Shown here in pieces: positions 39,185 to 52,697 of a stretch of DNA of 64,000 nucleotides. Each line of letters starts with the position of its first letter. Within the stretch, counting starts at the first letter, position 1. The translations under genes were made by a program, and so were the position numbers. The notes below the pieces were generated by a model that ran no database searches, was not told where the DNA came from, and was given only the letters and a program-made list of their open reading frames with translations. This DNA is from Propionibacteriales bacterium. GTDB taxonomy: Bacteria; Actinomycetota; Actinomycetes; Propionibacteriales; Nocardioidaceae. The stretch spans positions 124,001-188,000 of the forward strand of contig JAPLCA010000038.1 of assembly GCA_026392465.1 (NCBI GenBank). Reading direction: 5' to 3'.

Positions 39185-40448
39185 GCTCCCGCCACCAGCG
39201 TCGGACCGGCTTCTGCACGGCCGGTGGCACCCACTCGAACCCGACGTGGACGGCCGCGCCCTTCGCGAGTCCGTGGGTGCGCGTGCGTCGCTCCCAGGCC
39301 GTCGGCGGCGCGGGCCGCCCACCCGCGCGCTGGGCGCGGTGCAGCTCCAGGGCGCTGCGCAGGTAGGCCGAGCGCAGCGCGTCGCGCGAGGGTCGCTCGC
39401 CCGTGGCGAGCAGCTCCTCCACCCGGTCCACCACGGCCACGGCCGGCGCCACCTCGCGTCCGCCGAACCAGCTGTCGACCCAGTCGGGGTCGGGGACGCC
39501 GAGGTCGTCGGCGTCCACCTGGTCGAACGTGCGCAGCAGCCCGGAGTCGAGGAGCACGTGGTTGCCCAGCCGCTCGTGCACCCCGAGGTCGAGCACGAGG
39601 GCGACCCGACGCCCGCGGTCGACGGCCTCCAGGCAGGCCGTCGAGGACACCGTCACGAGCAGGTCGGCCTCCTCCAGCAGCTCCGGGACGGGTCGGTAGG
39701 TGACGGAGAAGTTCGGGGGCAGGTCGTCCTGGGCGAGCAGGTCCTCGGGGTGGTGGTGCATCCGGTGGAAGGTGCCCTCGCCGCGTCGGTGACGCGGCTT
39801 GAGCAGCACCTGGCGGTCCGGGTGGCGGTGGGCGTGCTCGACCAGCCGCCGGTACAGGTGCAGCCGGTCCACGGGGCCGGCCGGGACGGTCGGCTGGTCG
39901 GCGAACAGCACCGTGCGCACGGGTCCGGTCCGCTGCGGTGCGGGCGAGGTGCTGAGGATGGGCAGTCCGGTGAGCAGCAGGTTCCCGGGGGCGATGTCGA
40001 GCCGCGAGGCCACGTGCAGGAAGTGCTCGAGCTCGTGGCGCGCGTTCACCGCCACGACGTCGGCCGCGCACCGGTCGAGGTAGCCGGCGGTGATCTTCTC
40101 GATGATGACGCCCACCCAGCCGGCGACCACGACCGGGCGCGGTCCGTCGCCCGTCGCCTCGGCGAGGTCGAGGGTGAAGCGGTGGACGTAGGGTCCGGAG
40201 AGCGCGAAGACCACCACGTCGTGGGTCTGCGCCAGCGTGACCAGGTCGTCGTCGGGGACCACCTCCACGGTGTCGACGCCCGTCGCCGCGATCTGCGCGG
40301 GTGACAGCGTGGCCATGCTGCGGGGGGCGACCACCCGGACCTGGAAGCCGCGGTCGCGCAGCTGCGTCCAGAGCGCCGCGGCCCACTTGAGCTGGGAGTC
40401 GAACGCCGCGACGACGAGCGCGGTGGGGGAGTCTGTGGTGTCGTGCAC
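39168..40448 (-). CDS. DUF6716 putative glycosyltransferase 1
   Basis: This 426-aa protein has no signal peptide or membrane helix. The N terminus TALVVAAFDSQLKWAAALWT and the C-terminal LLVTVSSTACLEAVDRGRRV resemble GT-B polysaccharide-synthesis transferases related to the sialyltransferase/CDP-glycerol group. It shares this architecture with the protein at 42800-44146 (both have VLLK or VIIK-x-R-x-RRGE and VTVSSTA). It diverges across 209 bases from the CMP-nonulosonate genes, so it may use the CMP-sugar they make. The 3' end is tandemly duplicated over 24 bp. Confidence 0.72.
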   Translation of the reverse strand: MHDTTDSPTALVVAAFDSQLKWAAALWTQLRDRGFQVRVVAPRSMATLSPAQIAATGVDTVEVVPDDDLVTLAQTHDVVVFALSGPYVHRFTLDLAEATGDGPRPVVVAGWVGVIIEKITAGYLDRCAADVVAVNARHELEHFLHVASRLDIAPGNLLLTGLPILSTSPAPQRTGPVRTVLFADQPTVPAGPVDRLHLYRRLVEHAHRHPDRQVLLKPRHRRGEGTFHRMHHHPEDLLAQDDLPPNFSVTYRPVPELLEEADLLVTVSSTACLEAVDRGRRVALVLDLGVHERLGNHVLLDSGLLRTFDQVDADDLGVPDPDWVDSWFGGREVAPAVAVVDRVEELLATGERPSRDALRSAYLRSALELHRAQRAGGRPAPPTAWERRTRTHGLAKGAAVHVGFEWVPPAVQKPVRRWWREHRPLG

Positions 40449-40642
40449 GTAGGCACGCTAGCCCCGGCAACGGCGCTGGTCCGAGGCCGAGCAGCCCCCT
40501 GGGACCACTGTTGTCCGGGGGTTCGTCGGTGCTTCACCGGATGTCCACCGCCTCGTCCCCCAACCCTCTTGACGGGGTCGGGACGCCACGCGACGTTCGC
40601 CGAACCTGCCCTGTTCGTTCACCTGCGCGTCGGGCCGGCTCC

Positions 40643-40648
40643 CTAACG
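40643..40648 (+). promoter_or_regulatory. -10 box before neuA
   Basis: TAACGT ends 9 bases before ATG 40658, where no ribosome binding site is seen. The rest of the 209-base divergent gap (40449-40657) holds a TTGACG at 40569 but no other motif I can support. Confidence 0.4.
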
Positions 40649-40657
40649 TCTCGTCCT

Positions 40658-41917
40658 ATGACCCTCCACCACCCCCTGCCCGTGCGCCGTCGTGCGGACC
40701 CGGGCGACGCCAGCGTGTGCGCCATCGTCCCGGCACGCGGTGGGTCCCGGGGCGTCCCGCGCAAGAACCTGCGCCCCGTCGGTGGCGAGCCGCTCGTCGT
40801 GCGGGCCGTCCGCACCCTGCGCGCGGTCGACGGCATCGACCACGTCGTCGTCACCACCGACGACGCCGAGATCGCGTACGCGTCGCGCTCCGCCGGTGCC
40901 CGCACCGTCGACCGGCCGCAGCAGATCGCCGGCGACACCGCCAGCTCGGAGTCGGCGGTCGCCCACGCGCTCGACCACCTCGAGTCGATCGGCCGGCTCC
41001 CCGACGTCGTCGTGTTCGCGCAGGCCACCAGCCCGTTCGTCGACCCGGCCCGGGTGGCGGAGGCCGTGGCACTGGTCCGCGACGGCGACCACGACGTGGC
41101 GTTCAGCGTCGTGCGCACCCACGCACACCTGTGGCGGCACGGCGAGCACGGCCCCGAGGGCGTCAACCACGACATGCACCGTCGGCAGCGCCGCCAGGAC
41201 ATGGAGCCGCAGTTCCAGGAGACCGGCGCCTTCTATGTCATGCGCACCGAAGGCTTCCGCCGGCACGGCCACCGCTTCTTCGGTCGGGTCGCGATGGTCG
41301 AGGTCGACCAGGCCGACGCGCTCGAGATCGACACCGAGCAGGACCTGCGCCTCGCCGAGGAGCTGCTGCAGCACCGGCGCGCGGTCGGCTCCGACCCGTC
41401 GGCGTCGCCGATCGCTGCACACGTGGTGGTCACGGCCTTCGACGGCGTGCACACCGACGGCCGGGTCGCGCTGGACGCCCACGGCCGGGAGACGGCCCTC
41501 GTGCACCGCGCCGACGGCGAGGGCGTCGAGCGGCTCCTGCGCTCCGACCGGCCCGTCGTCGTGCTGACCGACGGCCCCGACCCCGTCGCGGCACGCCGCA
41601 CCCAGGCCCTTGGTGCCCAGCACCTGGAGGGCACCCCCGACAAGCTCACGGCCCTGCGCACGTGGGCGCGCGAGCACGACGTCGCGCTGCAGGACATCGC
41701 CTACCTGGGCCACGACGTCACCGACGTCGAGGTCCTGGCTGCCGTGGGCTGGCCGGTCGCACCGGCCGACGCCCACCCCGCCTGCCGGGTCGCCGCACGT
41801 CACGTGCTGCGACGACCCGGTGGGCAGGGCGCGGTGCGCGAGCTCGCGGACCGCGTGCTCGCGGCGAAGGACTCGTCCGTCAAGGACACGACACAGGAGG
41901 GACCGGATCATGGCTGA
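40658..41917 (+). CDS. neuA: CMP-nonulosonate synthetase fused to a degenerate HAD domain
   Basis: This 419-aa protein has two domains. Residues about 20-245 are a CMP-sialate (NeuA/KdnC-type) cytidylyltransferase: CAIVPARGGSRGVPRKNLRP, VDRPQQIAGDTASSESAV, FAQATSPFVDPARV. Residues about 250-405 resemble the KDO8P-phosphatase HAD fold, but the motif I nucleophile Asp is replaced: AFDGVHTDG instead of DxDGVLTDG. The general acid Asp, the PDKL lysine and GHDVTD motif remain. Vertebrate CMAS has a comparable inactive HAD tail used for oligomerisation. The stop overlaps the neuB start by eight bases. Confidence 0.87.
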   Translation: MTLHHPLPVRRRADPGDASVCAIVPARGGSRGVPRKNLRPVGGEPLVVRAVRTLRAVDGIDHVVVTTDDAEIAYASRSAGARTVDRPQQIAGDTASSESAVAHALDHLESIGRLPDVVVFAQATSPFVDPARVAEAVALVRDGDHDVAFSVVRTHAHLWRHGEHGPEGVNHDMHRRQRRQDMEPQFQETGAFYVMRTEGFRRHGHRFFGRVAMVEVDQADALEIDTEQDLRLAEELLQHRRAVGSDPSASPIAAHVVVTAFDGVHTDGRVALDAHGRETALVHRADGEGVERLLRSDRPVVVLTDGPDPVAARRTQALGAQHLEGTPDKLTALRTWAREHDVALQDIAYLGHDVTDVEVLAAVGWPVAPADAHPACRVAARHVLRRPGGQGAVRELADRVLAAKDSSVKDTTQEGPDHG

Positions 41918-42803
41918 ATGGGTGAAGATCGGCGACGCGATCGTCGGACGGAGGCGTCCCACGTACGTCATCGGCGAGATCGGCATCAACCACAACGGTG
42001 ACGTCGAGGTGGCCAAGGAGCTCATCGACGTCGCCGCCCGCGCGGGAGCGCAGGCCGTCAAGTTCCAGAAGCGGACCCCGCACATCTCGACGCCCGAGGA
42101 CATGCGTCACGTCGTCCGGCAGACGCCGTGGGGCGAGATGACCTACCTCGACTACCGCTACCGCGTCGAGTTCGAGGCCGAGCAGTACGCGGAGATCGCG
42201 GCGCACGCCGCCGACCGCGGCATCGACTGGTTCGCCTCGCCGTGGGACGTGCCCGCCGTGGAGTTCCTCGAGTCGCTCGACGTCTCGTGCCACAAGGTGG
42301 CCTCGGCCTCCGTGACGGACCTGGAGATGCTGGCCGCCCTGCACGAGACGGGCAAGCCGATCATCCTCTCCACCGGCATGAGCACGCTCGAGCAGATCGA
42401 CCGCGCGGTCGAGGTGCTCGACACCGACCAGCTCGTCCTCCTGCACGCGACGTCGACGTACCCGCTGCCGGCCGAGGAAGCCAACCTGCGGACCATCCAC
42501 ACGCTGCAGGAGCGCTACGGCGTCCCCGTCGGGTACTCGGGCCACGAGACCGGCCTGGAGATCTCCGTCGCGGCCGTCGCGCTCGGCGCCGTCGCGGTCG
42601 AGCGGCACATCACGCTCGACAACGCGATGTGGGGCTCCGACCAGGCGGCGAGCCTGGAGCCGCAGCCGTTCATCGACCTCGTCCGTGACATCCGCACCGT
42701 CGAGCTCGCGCTCGGCGACGGCGTCAAGCGGGTCATGCCGGGCGAGCACAAGCCGATGGCTCGTCTGCGGCGCCACACGGACGCGGTCATCGCCGCCTCG
42801 TGA
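41910..42803 (+). CDS. neuB: Nonulosonate (sialic acid family) synthase without SAF domain
   Basis: This 297-aa TIM-barrel enzyme of the NeuB family condenses PEP with a hexose to make a nine-carbon sugar. Landmarks are YVIGEIGINHNGDVEVAKEL, AVKFQKRTP, SPWDVPAVEFL, HKVASASVTDLEML, LSTGMSTLEQID, GYSGHETGLEISV and VERHITLDNAMWGSD. The usual C-terminal antifreeze-like SAF domain is missing: the protein ends at residue 297 rather than near 345. AGGAGGGACC precedes ATG 41910. The gene overlaps neuA by eight and the next gene by four bases. No neuC epimerase is near, so the product may be Kdn rather than N-acetylneuraminate. Confidence 0.87.
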   Translation: MAEWVKIGDAIVGRRRPTYVIGEIGINHNGDVEVAKELIDVAARAGAQAVKFQKRTPHISTPEDMRHVVRQTPWGEMTYLDYRYRVEFEAEQYAEIAAHAADRGIDWFASPWDVPAVEFLESLDVSCHKVASASVTDLEMLAALHETGKPIILSTGMSTLEQIDRAVEVLDTDQLVLLHATSTYPLPAEEANLRTIHTLQERYGVPVGYSGHETGLEISVAAVALGAVAVERHITLDNAMWGSDQAASLEPQPFIDLVRDIRTVELALGDGVKRVMPGEHKPMARLRRHTDAVIAAS

Positions 42804-44146
42804 ACCAGGCCGACGTCGTCCGGGTCCTGGTCCTCTGCGACACCGACTCCTACGTCAAGTGGGGTGCGGCGCTGGGGGACCGGTTCCCGGACGACTGGCG
42901 TGTGGACCTGGTGGTCGCGCGCAGCACGGCGGCACCGAGCGCGTCGCAGCTCGCCGACGCACTCGCCGGGACCGCGGCGGCCGGCAGCACGCCGGACGTG
43001 GTCGGCCTCGCCGACCTGCGGCGGCGCCTGGTGTCCGAGCGCCCCGACGTGCTCGTCCTGTCGGCGCGCGGCTGGACCGTGCAGGCCGCCACGTCGGTCG
43101 TCGACAACGTGCCGGACCGCCCGGTGATCGTCACCGGTCTCCCGGGCGTGGGCGTGCCCGTGCTGCCCTACGGGCTCGGCTTCCGGCGCGCTGCCGACGT
43201 GTTCGTCGTGCACAGCCGACGTGAGCTCAGGGAGTTCCGCCACGCGAGCCGACGTCTCGAGTTGCCCGACCGGTTCGAGCTCGGGCACCTGCCGTACCTG
43301 GGGCGCTCGACGCTGGACGAGCCGGTGCCGTCGCGCGTCGACGGACCGGTCGTCTTCGCGGCGCAGGCGCTCGTGCCCGCAACAGCCGCCGAGCGCACGC
43401 ACCTCGTCGCGCGGCTCGCCGACGCCGCTCGCGCGCACCCGGACCGCGAGGTCGTCATCAAGGTGCGCGCCCGCCGCGGCGAGGCGCAGACCCACCACGA
43501 GCAGGTGCCGCTGGAGGACCTCGTCGAGGCGCTCGCGGACCGCCCCCCGAACCTCGTCGTGCGCACGGGCCCCATGCACGAGCACCTGGCGGGCGCCGGG
43601 GCCTTCGTGACGGTCAGCTCCACGGCGCTGCTCGAGGCCGTCGCGTGCGGGGTGCCCGCGGTCGCCCTCGACGACTTCGGCGTCGGCGTCGAGCAGATCA
43701 ACCTCGCCCTGCAGGGCAGCGGGCTGCTCGGCTCGCTCGACGACGTGGTCGCGGGCCGCTTCGCCCACGCCGACCCGGCGTGGTGCGTCGACAACTACTT
43801 CCACGACCCCGCCGAGGACACCTGGGTCGACCGGGTCCGTGTGCTCGTCGAGCAGCGGCGGTCCGACGGCCTGCCGGCGTACCCCGAGCTGCCCGGGTCG
43901 TGGCGCGACGGGTTCCGGCGCGTCCTCTACCGGCACTTCGCGTTCACGGACGGCACCGAGCGCACCACGCTGCTCGCGACCGTCGAGCACCGGGTGGCCG
44001 GTGCCGCGCTGTGGCTCACGCAGCGGCGGGGTCGGCTGCTGCGGCTCGTGCGTCCCGACGTGCGTGGGGGAGCGGCGCAGACGTTCGCCGCGGAGAACAG
44101 CGCCACCGCGCCACAGGCCGAGGACGTGCGCACCCCCACGTCCTGA
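42800..44146 (+). CDS. DUF6716 putative glycosyltransferase 2
   Basis: This 448-aa soluble protein parallels the one at 39168-40448. It begins VLVLCDTDSYVKWGAALGDR, has EVVIKVRARRGEAQTHHEQV in the middle and FVTVSSTALLEAVACGVPAV near 280, the donor-side motif of GT-B enzymes. GTG 42800 overlaps the neuB stop by four bases, placing it in the same operon. Transfer of the CMP-activated nonulosonate to the wall glycan is the natural guess. No family member has, to my knowledge, a proven acceptor. Confidence 0.75.
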   Translation: MNQADVVRVLVLCDTDSYVKWGAALGDRFPDDWRVDLVVARSTAAPSASQLADALAGTAAAGSTPDVVGLADLRRRLVSERPDVLVLSARGWTVQAATSVVDNVPDRPVIVTGLPGVGVPVLPYGLGFRRAADVFVVHSRRELREFRHASRRLELPDRFELGHLPYLGRSTLDEPVPSRVDGPVVFAAQALVPATAAERTHLVARLADAARAHPDREVVIKVRARRGEAQTHHEQVPLEDLVEALADRPPNLVVRTGPMHEHLAGAGAFVTVSSTALLEAVACGVPAVALDDFGVGVEQINLALQGSGLLGSLDDVVAGRFAHADPAWCVDNYFHDPAEDTWVDRVRVLVEQRRSDGLPAYPELPGSWRDGFRRVLYRHFAFTDGTERTTLLATVEHRVAGAALWLTQRRGRLLRLVRPDVRGGAAQTFAAENSATAPQAEDVRTPTS

Positions 44147-44184
44147 CGGGCGAGGGGCGCCGGCAGCGGCCGGACCGGGTCGGG

Positions 44185-46955
<2,771 letters not shown>

Positions 46956-47021
46956 CGGCCGCTTCGCAGCGCGACGTCCGGCAGCGCGACGTGACGTCGC
47001 ACGGCAGCTGGAGAGCCGCGC

Positions 47022-49347
<2,326 letters not shown>

Positions 49348-49361
49348 GACTGCGAGCAGCA

Positions 49362-49413
49362 CCGACGACGACGCCCTCGTCGCGACCACGGTCGCGACGA
49401 GGGCGTCGTCGTA
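49362..49413. terminator. Bidirectional terminator after glf
   Basis: CGACGACGCCCTCGTCGCGA and its complement pair over more than 20 bp around a short loop, between the convergent glf and GT-C-like genes. Confidence 0.85.
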
Positions 49414-49420
49414 GAGGTTT

Positions 49421-51247
49421 CTAGGGCTGCGCGGTGAGCTCGACCCCACGGTCGCGCAGGCGCTCCCTGACCGTCGGGTCGAGGACGAACAGCGAGTAGC
49501 CGTAGTTGTCCGAGCCCGCGATCCGTGGTGCGTCGGTGGGGTTCGTCCAGTCGTTGCAGGCCACGACGGCCGGCTCGTCGCCGGTGAGCTCGTCGGTGTC
49601 GTCGACCAGCTCGACGTCGCGGTCGGCGAACCAGAAGCCGACCCAGTTGGTGGCGACGTTGCGCTGGCTCGAGACCGGGCAGTCGATCAGCATCGAGACG
49701 GGCGTGTCGCCGCCGTCGACGGTGTCGATCTTCTCGAGGGCCTGCTCGATCCGGTAGGGCGCGTCACGCGTCTGGTACGGGTTGCCGTACCAGGACAGCG
49801 CCACGGCGCCGACGGCGAGCACGACGAAGAGCACGCGGGGCCGTGACGCCAGCAGCAGGATCACGACGAGCGAGACCACGACCAGCAGGGATCCCCACGC
49901 CCAGATCTGGTTGTCGTTCGTGAAGCTCGGGAACAGCGGCAGCCGGAACGGCTCGAGGTCGCGGAACCGCAGGAGCGGGTAGATGCCCGCGTTGTTGGCC
50001 GGCCCGTAGTTCGAGCCCCACGTCGGGACGATGCGGATCGCCCACGTGACGGTGCCCGCCACGACGACGAGCGCGAGGCCGAGGCCCACGGCGGCCGTGC
50101 GGCGGTCCAGGCGCCGGATCACGGCAGCCAGCCCCACCAGGACGACACCGGTGATGAACGGGTCGATGTAGCGCGTGTACGTCCACGAGTCGAACCGCGG
50201 GCCGTCGGGGTAGACGTGCGACGTGGTCGACGACCACGCCACGAACGACAGCAGCGCGGCGGCCACGCCGAGGCCCCACACGAAGCCGTCGGGCCCGACC
50301 GCGCGGCGCACCCGCAGGTCCGACCAGGTGTGTCGCGTGAGGACGAGCCCGCCGATGACGACCAGGCCGAGCGTCGCGCACAGCTGCGCCCACGTCTGGA
50401 CCAGGCTGACACGGGCGAAGATGCCGCCGAGCGACGTCAGCTTGCCGAGCAGCGACGTGCCCTGGCCGAACCCGTCGACCGTGACCTCGCTGACGACGAG
50501 ACCGGCGAGCCAGGCGACGAGGCGCTGGCCCACGCCGAGGAGCACCAGGCCGACGAGGGCGGTCTGCCAGCGGCGCCGCACGAGCAGCAGCAGCCAGATG
50601 CCGGCGACGAGCACCAGCACGAGGGCCCGCGCGTGCGTGAAGTAGGCGAGCAGCGTCGCGAGGACGAACCAGCCGACGTTCGGGATGGTCGGGCGGTCCC
50701 ACAGCCGGTACGCCGCCACCATCGCCCACGCCGCGAACAGCGCGAGCGACTGCTCGGCGAGGACGTAGTCGGAGACGGCGGTGCGCGCGGGCAGCAGCAT
50801 CACGACGCTGGCGGCCGCGATGGCCTGCGGCGTCGTGAGGCCGAGGCGACGGCCGAGGAAGGTCAGCGGCACGACCGTGAGCAGCCCGACGAGGATGTTG
50901 ACGTGGATCGCCGCGGCGTAGACCGTGGCACCGTCCTGCGTGAACCACCAGATCGGCGCGAGGAACAGACCCGCACCCGGGTAGTAGCCGAGCGACAGGG
51001 TCTTCGTCACGGTCCCCTCGCCGGACAGCAGCCGCGAGGCCTGGAGCACGCCGATCTCGTCGTAGGGGGTGCGGGGCGCAGCGGCCGACAGGGCCACGTA
51101 GAGGTTCAGCAGGACCAGGCCGACGAGCAGGCCCACCGACACGACCCACCAGAAGCGGTCGTGGGCGGGCGTGGCGCCGGTCGGGTCGATCAGCTCGCGG
51201 TCGACGCTGCCGCGTCCGCTCTGCTGCTGCGGCGTGGTCTCGCGCAA
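49421..51247 (-). CDS. GT-C-like multi-pass membrane protein
   Basis: This 608-aa protein has about 11-12 helices, then a C-terminal soluble part (about 490-608). The first extracytoplasmic loop holds APRTPYDEIGVLQASRLLSG; the Asp-Glu there sits where GT-C (ArnT/PMT/EmbA-type) enzymes carry their catalytic acid. No closer family is recognised. It would use a polyprenyl-phosphate sugar, perhaps made by the GT2 at 47022-48029. It is divergent from the GT4 gene across 224 bases; that gap contains a TAGGGT -10-like box at 51354 and nothing else clear. Confidence 0.72.
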   Translation of the reverse strand: MRETTPQQQSGRGSVDRELIDPTGATPAHDRFWWVVSVGLLVGLVLLNLYVALSAAAPRTPYDEIGVLQASRLLSGEGTVTKTLSLGYYPGAGLFLAPIWWFTQDGATVYAAAIHVNILVGLLTVVPLTFLGRRLGLTTPQAIAAASVVMLLPARTAVSDYVLAEQSLALFAAWAMVAAYRLWDRPTIPNVGWFVLATLLAYFTHARALVLVLVAGIWLLLLVRRRWQTALVGLVLLGVGQRLVAWLAGLVVSEVTVDGFGQGTSLLGKLTSLGGIFARVSLVQTWAQLCATLGLVVIGGLVLTRHTWSDLRVRRAVGPDGFVWGLGVAAALLSFVAWSSTTSHVYPDGPRFDSWTYTRYIDPFITGVVLVGLAAVIRRLDRRTAAVGLGLALVVVAGTVTWAIRIVPTWGSNYGPANNAGIYPLLRFRDLEPFRLPLFPSFTNDNQIWAWGSLLVVVSLVVILLLASRPRVLFVVLAVGAVALSWYGNPYQTRDAPYRIEQALEKIDTVDGGDTPVSMLIDCPVSSQRNVATNWVGFWFADRDVELVDDTDELTGDEPAVVACNDWTNPTDAPRIAGSDNYGYSLFVLDPTVRERLRDRGVELTAQP

Positions 51248-51471
51248 GGAGGCTCCCTCGTCAGGTCGTGAAGATCATCGACGATGCTATCCGGCGGTCC
51301 CTCCGGGGCGCGGCGAGCCCTTCGGCGTCCCCGGGGGCGTGGGCCCGCGCTGCTAGGGTGGGGTGGCTCCGATCGTCGGTCGGACAGCCCAGCAGACCGC
51401 CCGTTCAGCGGGAGTGACAGCGAGACGAGACGGGCGTGCCGCAGCACGCCCGGGGACGGGGACCGAACACC

Positions 51472-52695
51472 GTGCACCTCCTCGTGGTCGCCTCCACCTT
51501 CCCTGCGCACGACGCCGATCCCGTGCCCGCGTTCGTCCGCGACCAGGTACTGGCCCTGCGCGCGGAGGACCCGTCGCTGCGCGTCACCGTCCTGGCGCCG
51601 CACGACCGCCGGTCGGCCACCCGGACGTTCACCGAGCACGCCGACTACGACGAGCACCGCTTCCACTACTCGTGGCCGCGAGGTGCGGAGCAGCTCGCCG
51701 GGCGCGGCATCATGCCCACGCTGCAGGCGAAGCCGTGGCTCCTGCCCACCGTGCTCACGCTCTTCGTCGGCGAGTTCCTCGCCCTCTGGTCGCTGGTGCG
51801 CCGCGAGCGCCCCGACGTCATCTACGCGCACTGGTTCACGCCGCAGGCCGTGGTCGCCCGCTGGGTCGGGCGCCTCACGGGCACGCCGTTCGTGTTCACC
51901 ACCCACGCCTCGGACGTCAGCGTGTGGTGGAAGATCCCGTGGCTCGGCCCCCGCGTGGTCCGGTCGCACGCCGTGCGCGCCCGGCGCATCACTGCGGTGA
52001 GCCGACGCTCGATGGACAAGCTCCGGGCCTTCTTCGACGACGCGGCGTGGGCTGCGCTCGAGCCCCGCACCCGCATCATCCCGATGGGCGTCGACCTGCC
52101 CGAGGCCGAGGAGCCGTCCGTCGGCCCCGGCGAGCGGGTGCTGTTCGTCGGTCGGTTGGCCGAGAAGAAGGGCGTCGCCTACCTGCTGGAGGCGGTCGCC
52201 GAGGTGCGCCGCACCCGGCCGCACGTGACGCTCACCGTCACGGGCGACGGACCGCTGCGCGCCGACCTCGAGCAGCGTGCCGCCGAGCTCGGCCTCGGCC
52301 CCGACGCCGTCCGGTTCACCGGCTACCTCACGGGCGCCGACAAGGCGGCCCTGTTCACGGACCACGGCACCTACGTGGTCCCCTCGATCATCACCGACAG
52401 CGGCGACGCGGAGGGCCTGCCCGTGGCGCTCATGGAGGGTCTCGCCGTCGGTCAGGTGTGCATCGCCACCGCCGAGAGCGGTGCCGACGACTTCCTCGTC
52501 GACGGGCAGAACGGCTACCTGGTCGGCGAGCGCGACAGCGCCGCCCTCGCCGGGGCGCTGGCCGCCGCCGTCGACCTGGACGACGCCCGACGCGCACGCA
52601 TGGGACACGAGGCGATGCGGACCGCCCGACAGTTCCACTGGCCCACCGTGGCCCGTGCCCATCTCGACTTCCTGTTCGCGGACGAAGGAGTGTGA
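51472..52695 (+). CDS. GT4-family glycosyltransferase
   Basis: This 407-aa GT-B enzyme begins HLLVVASTFPAHDADPVPAF. It has the acceptor-side YAHWFTPQAVVARWVGRLTG, the hinge ERVLFVGRLAEKKGVAYLLE and the donor-binding SIITDSGDAEGLPVALMEGL with the conserved Glu pair. It is soluble or membrane-peripheral and probably adds a sugar to a lipid-linked glycan. GTG 51472 starts just before the first strand. It is followed directly by the pyruvyl transferase gene. Confidence 0.9.
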   Translation: MHLLVVASTFPAHDADPVPAFVRDQVLALRAEDPSLRVTVLAPHDRRSATRTFTEHADYDEHRFHYSWPRGAEQLAGRGIMPTLQAKPWLLPTVLTLFVGEFLALWSLVRRERPDVIYAHWFTPQAVVARWVGRLTGTPFVFTTHASDVSVWWKIPWLGPRVVRSHAVRARRITAVSRRSMDKLRAFFDDAAWAALEPRTRIIPMGVDLPEAEEPSVGPGERVLFVGRLAEKKGVAYLLEAVAEVRRTRPHVTLTVTGDGPLRADLEQRAAELGLGPDAVRFTGYLTGADKAALFTDHGTYVVPSIITDSGDAEGLPVALMEGLAVGQVCIATAESGADDFLVDGQNGYLVGERDSAALAGALAAAVDLDDARRARMGHEAMRTARQFHWPTVARAHLDFLFADEGV

Positions 52696-52697
52696 CC

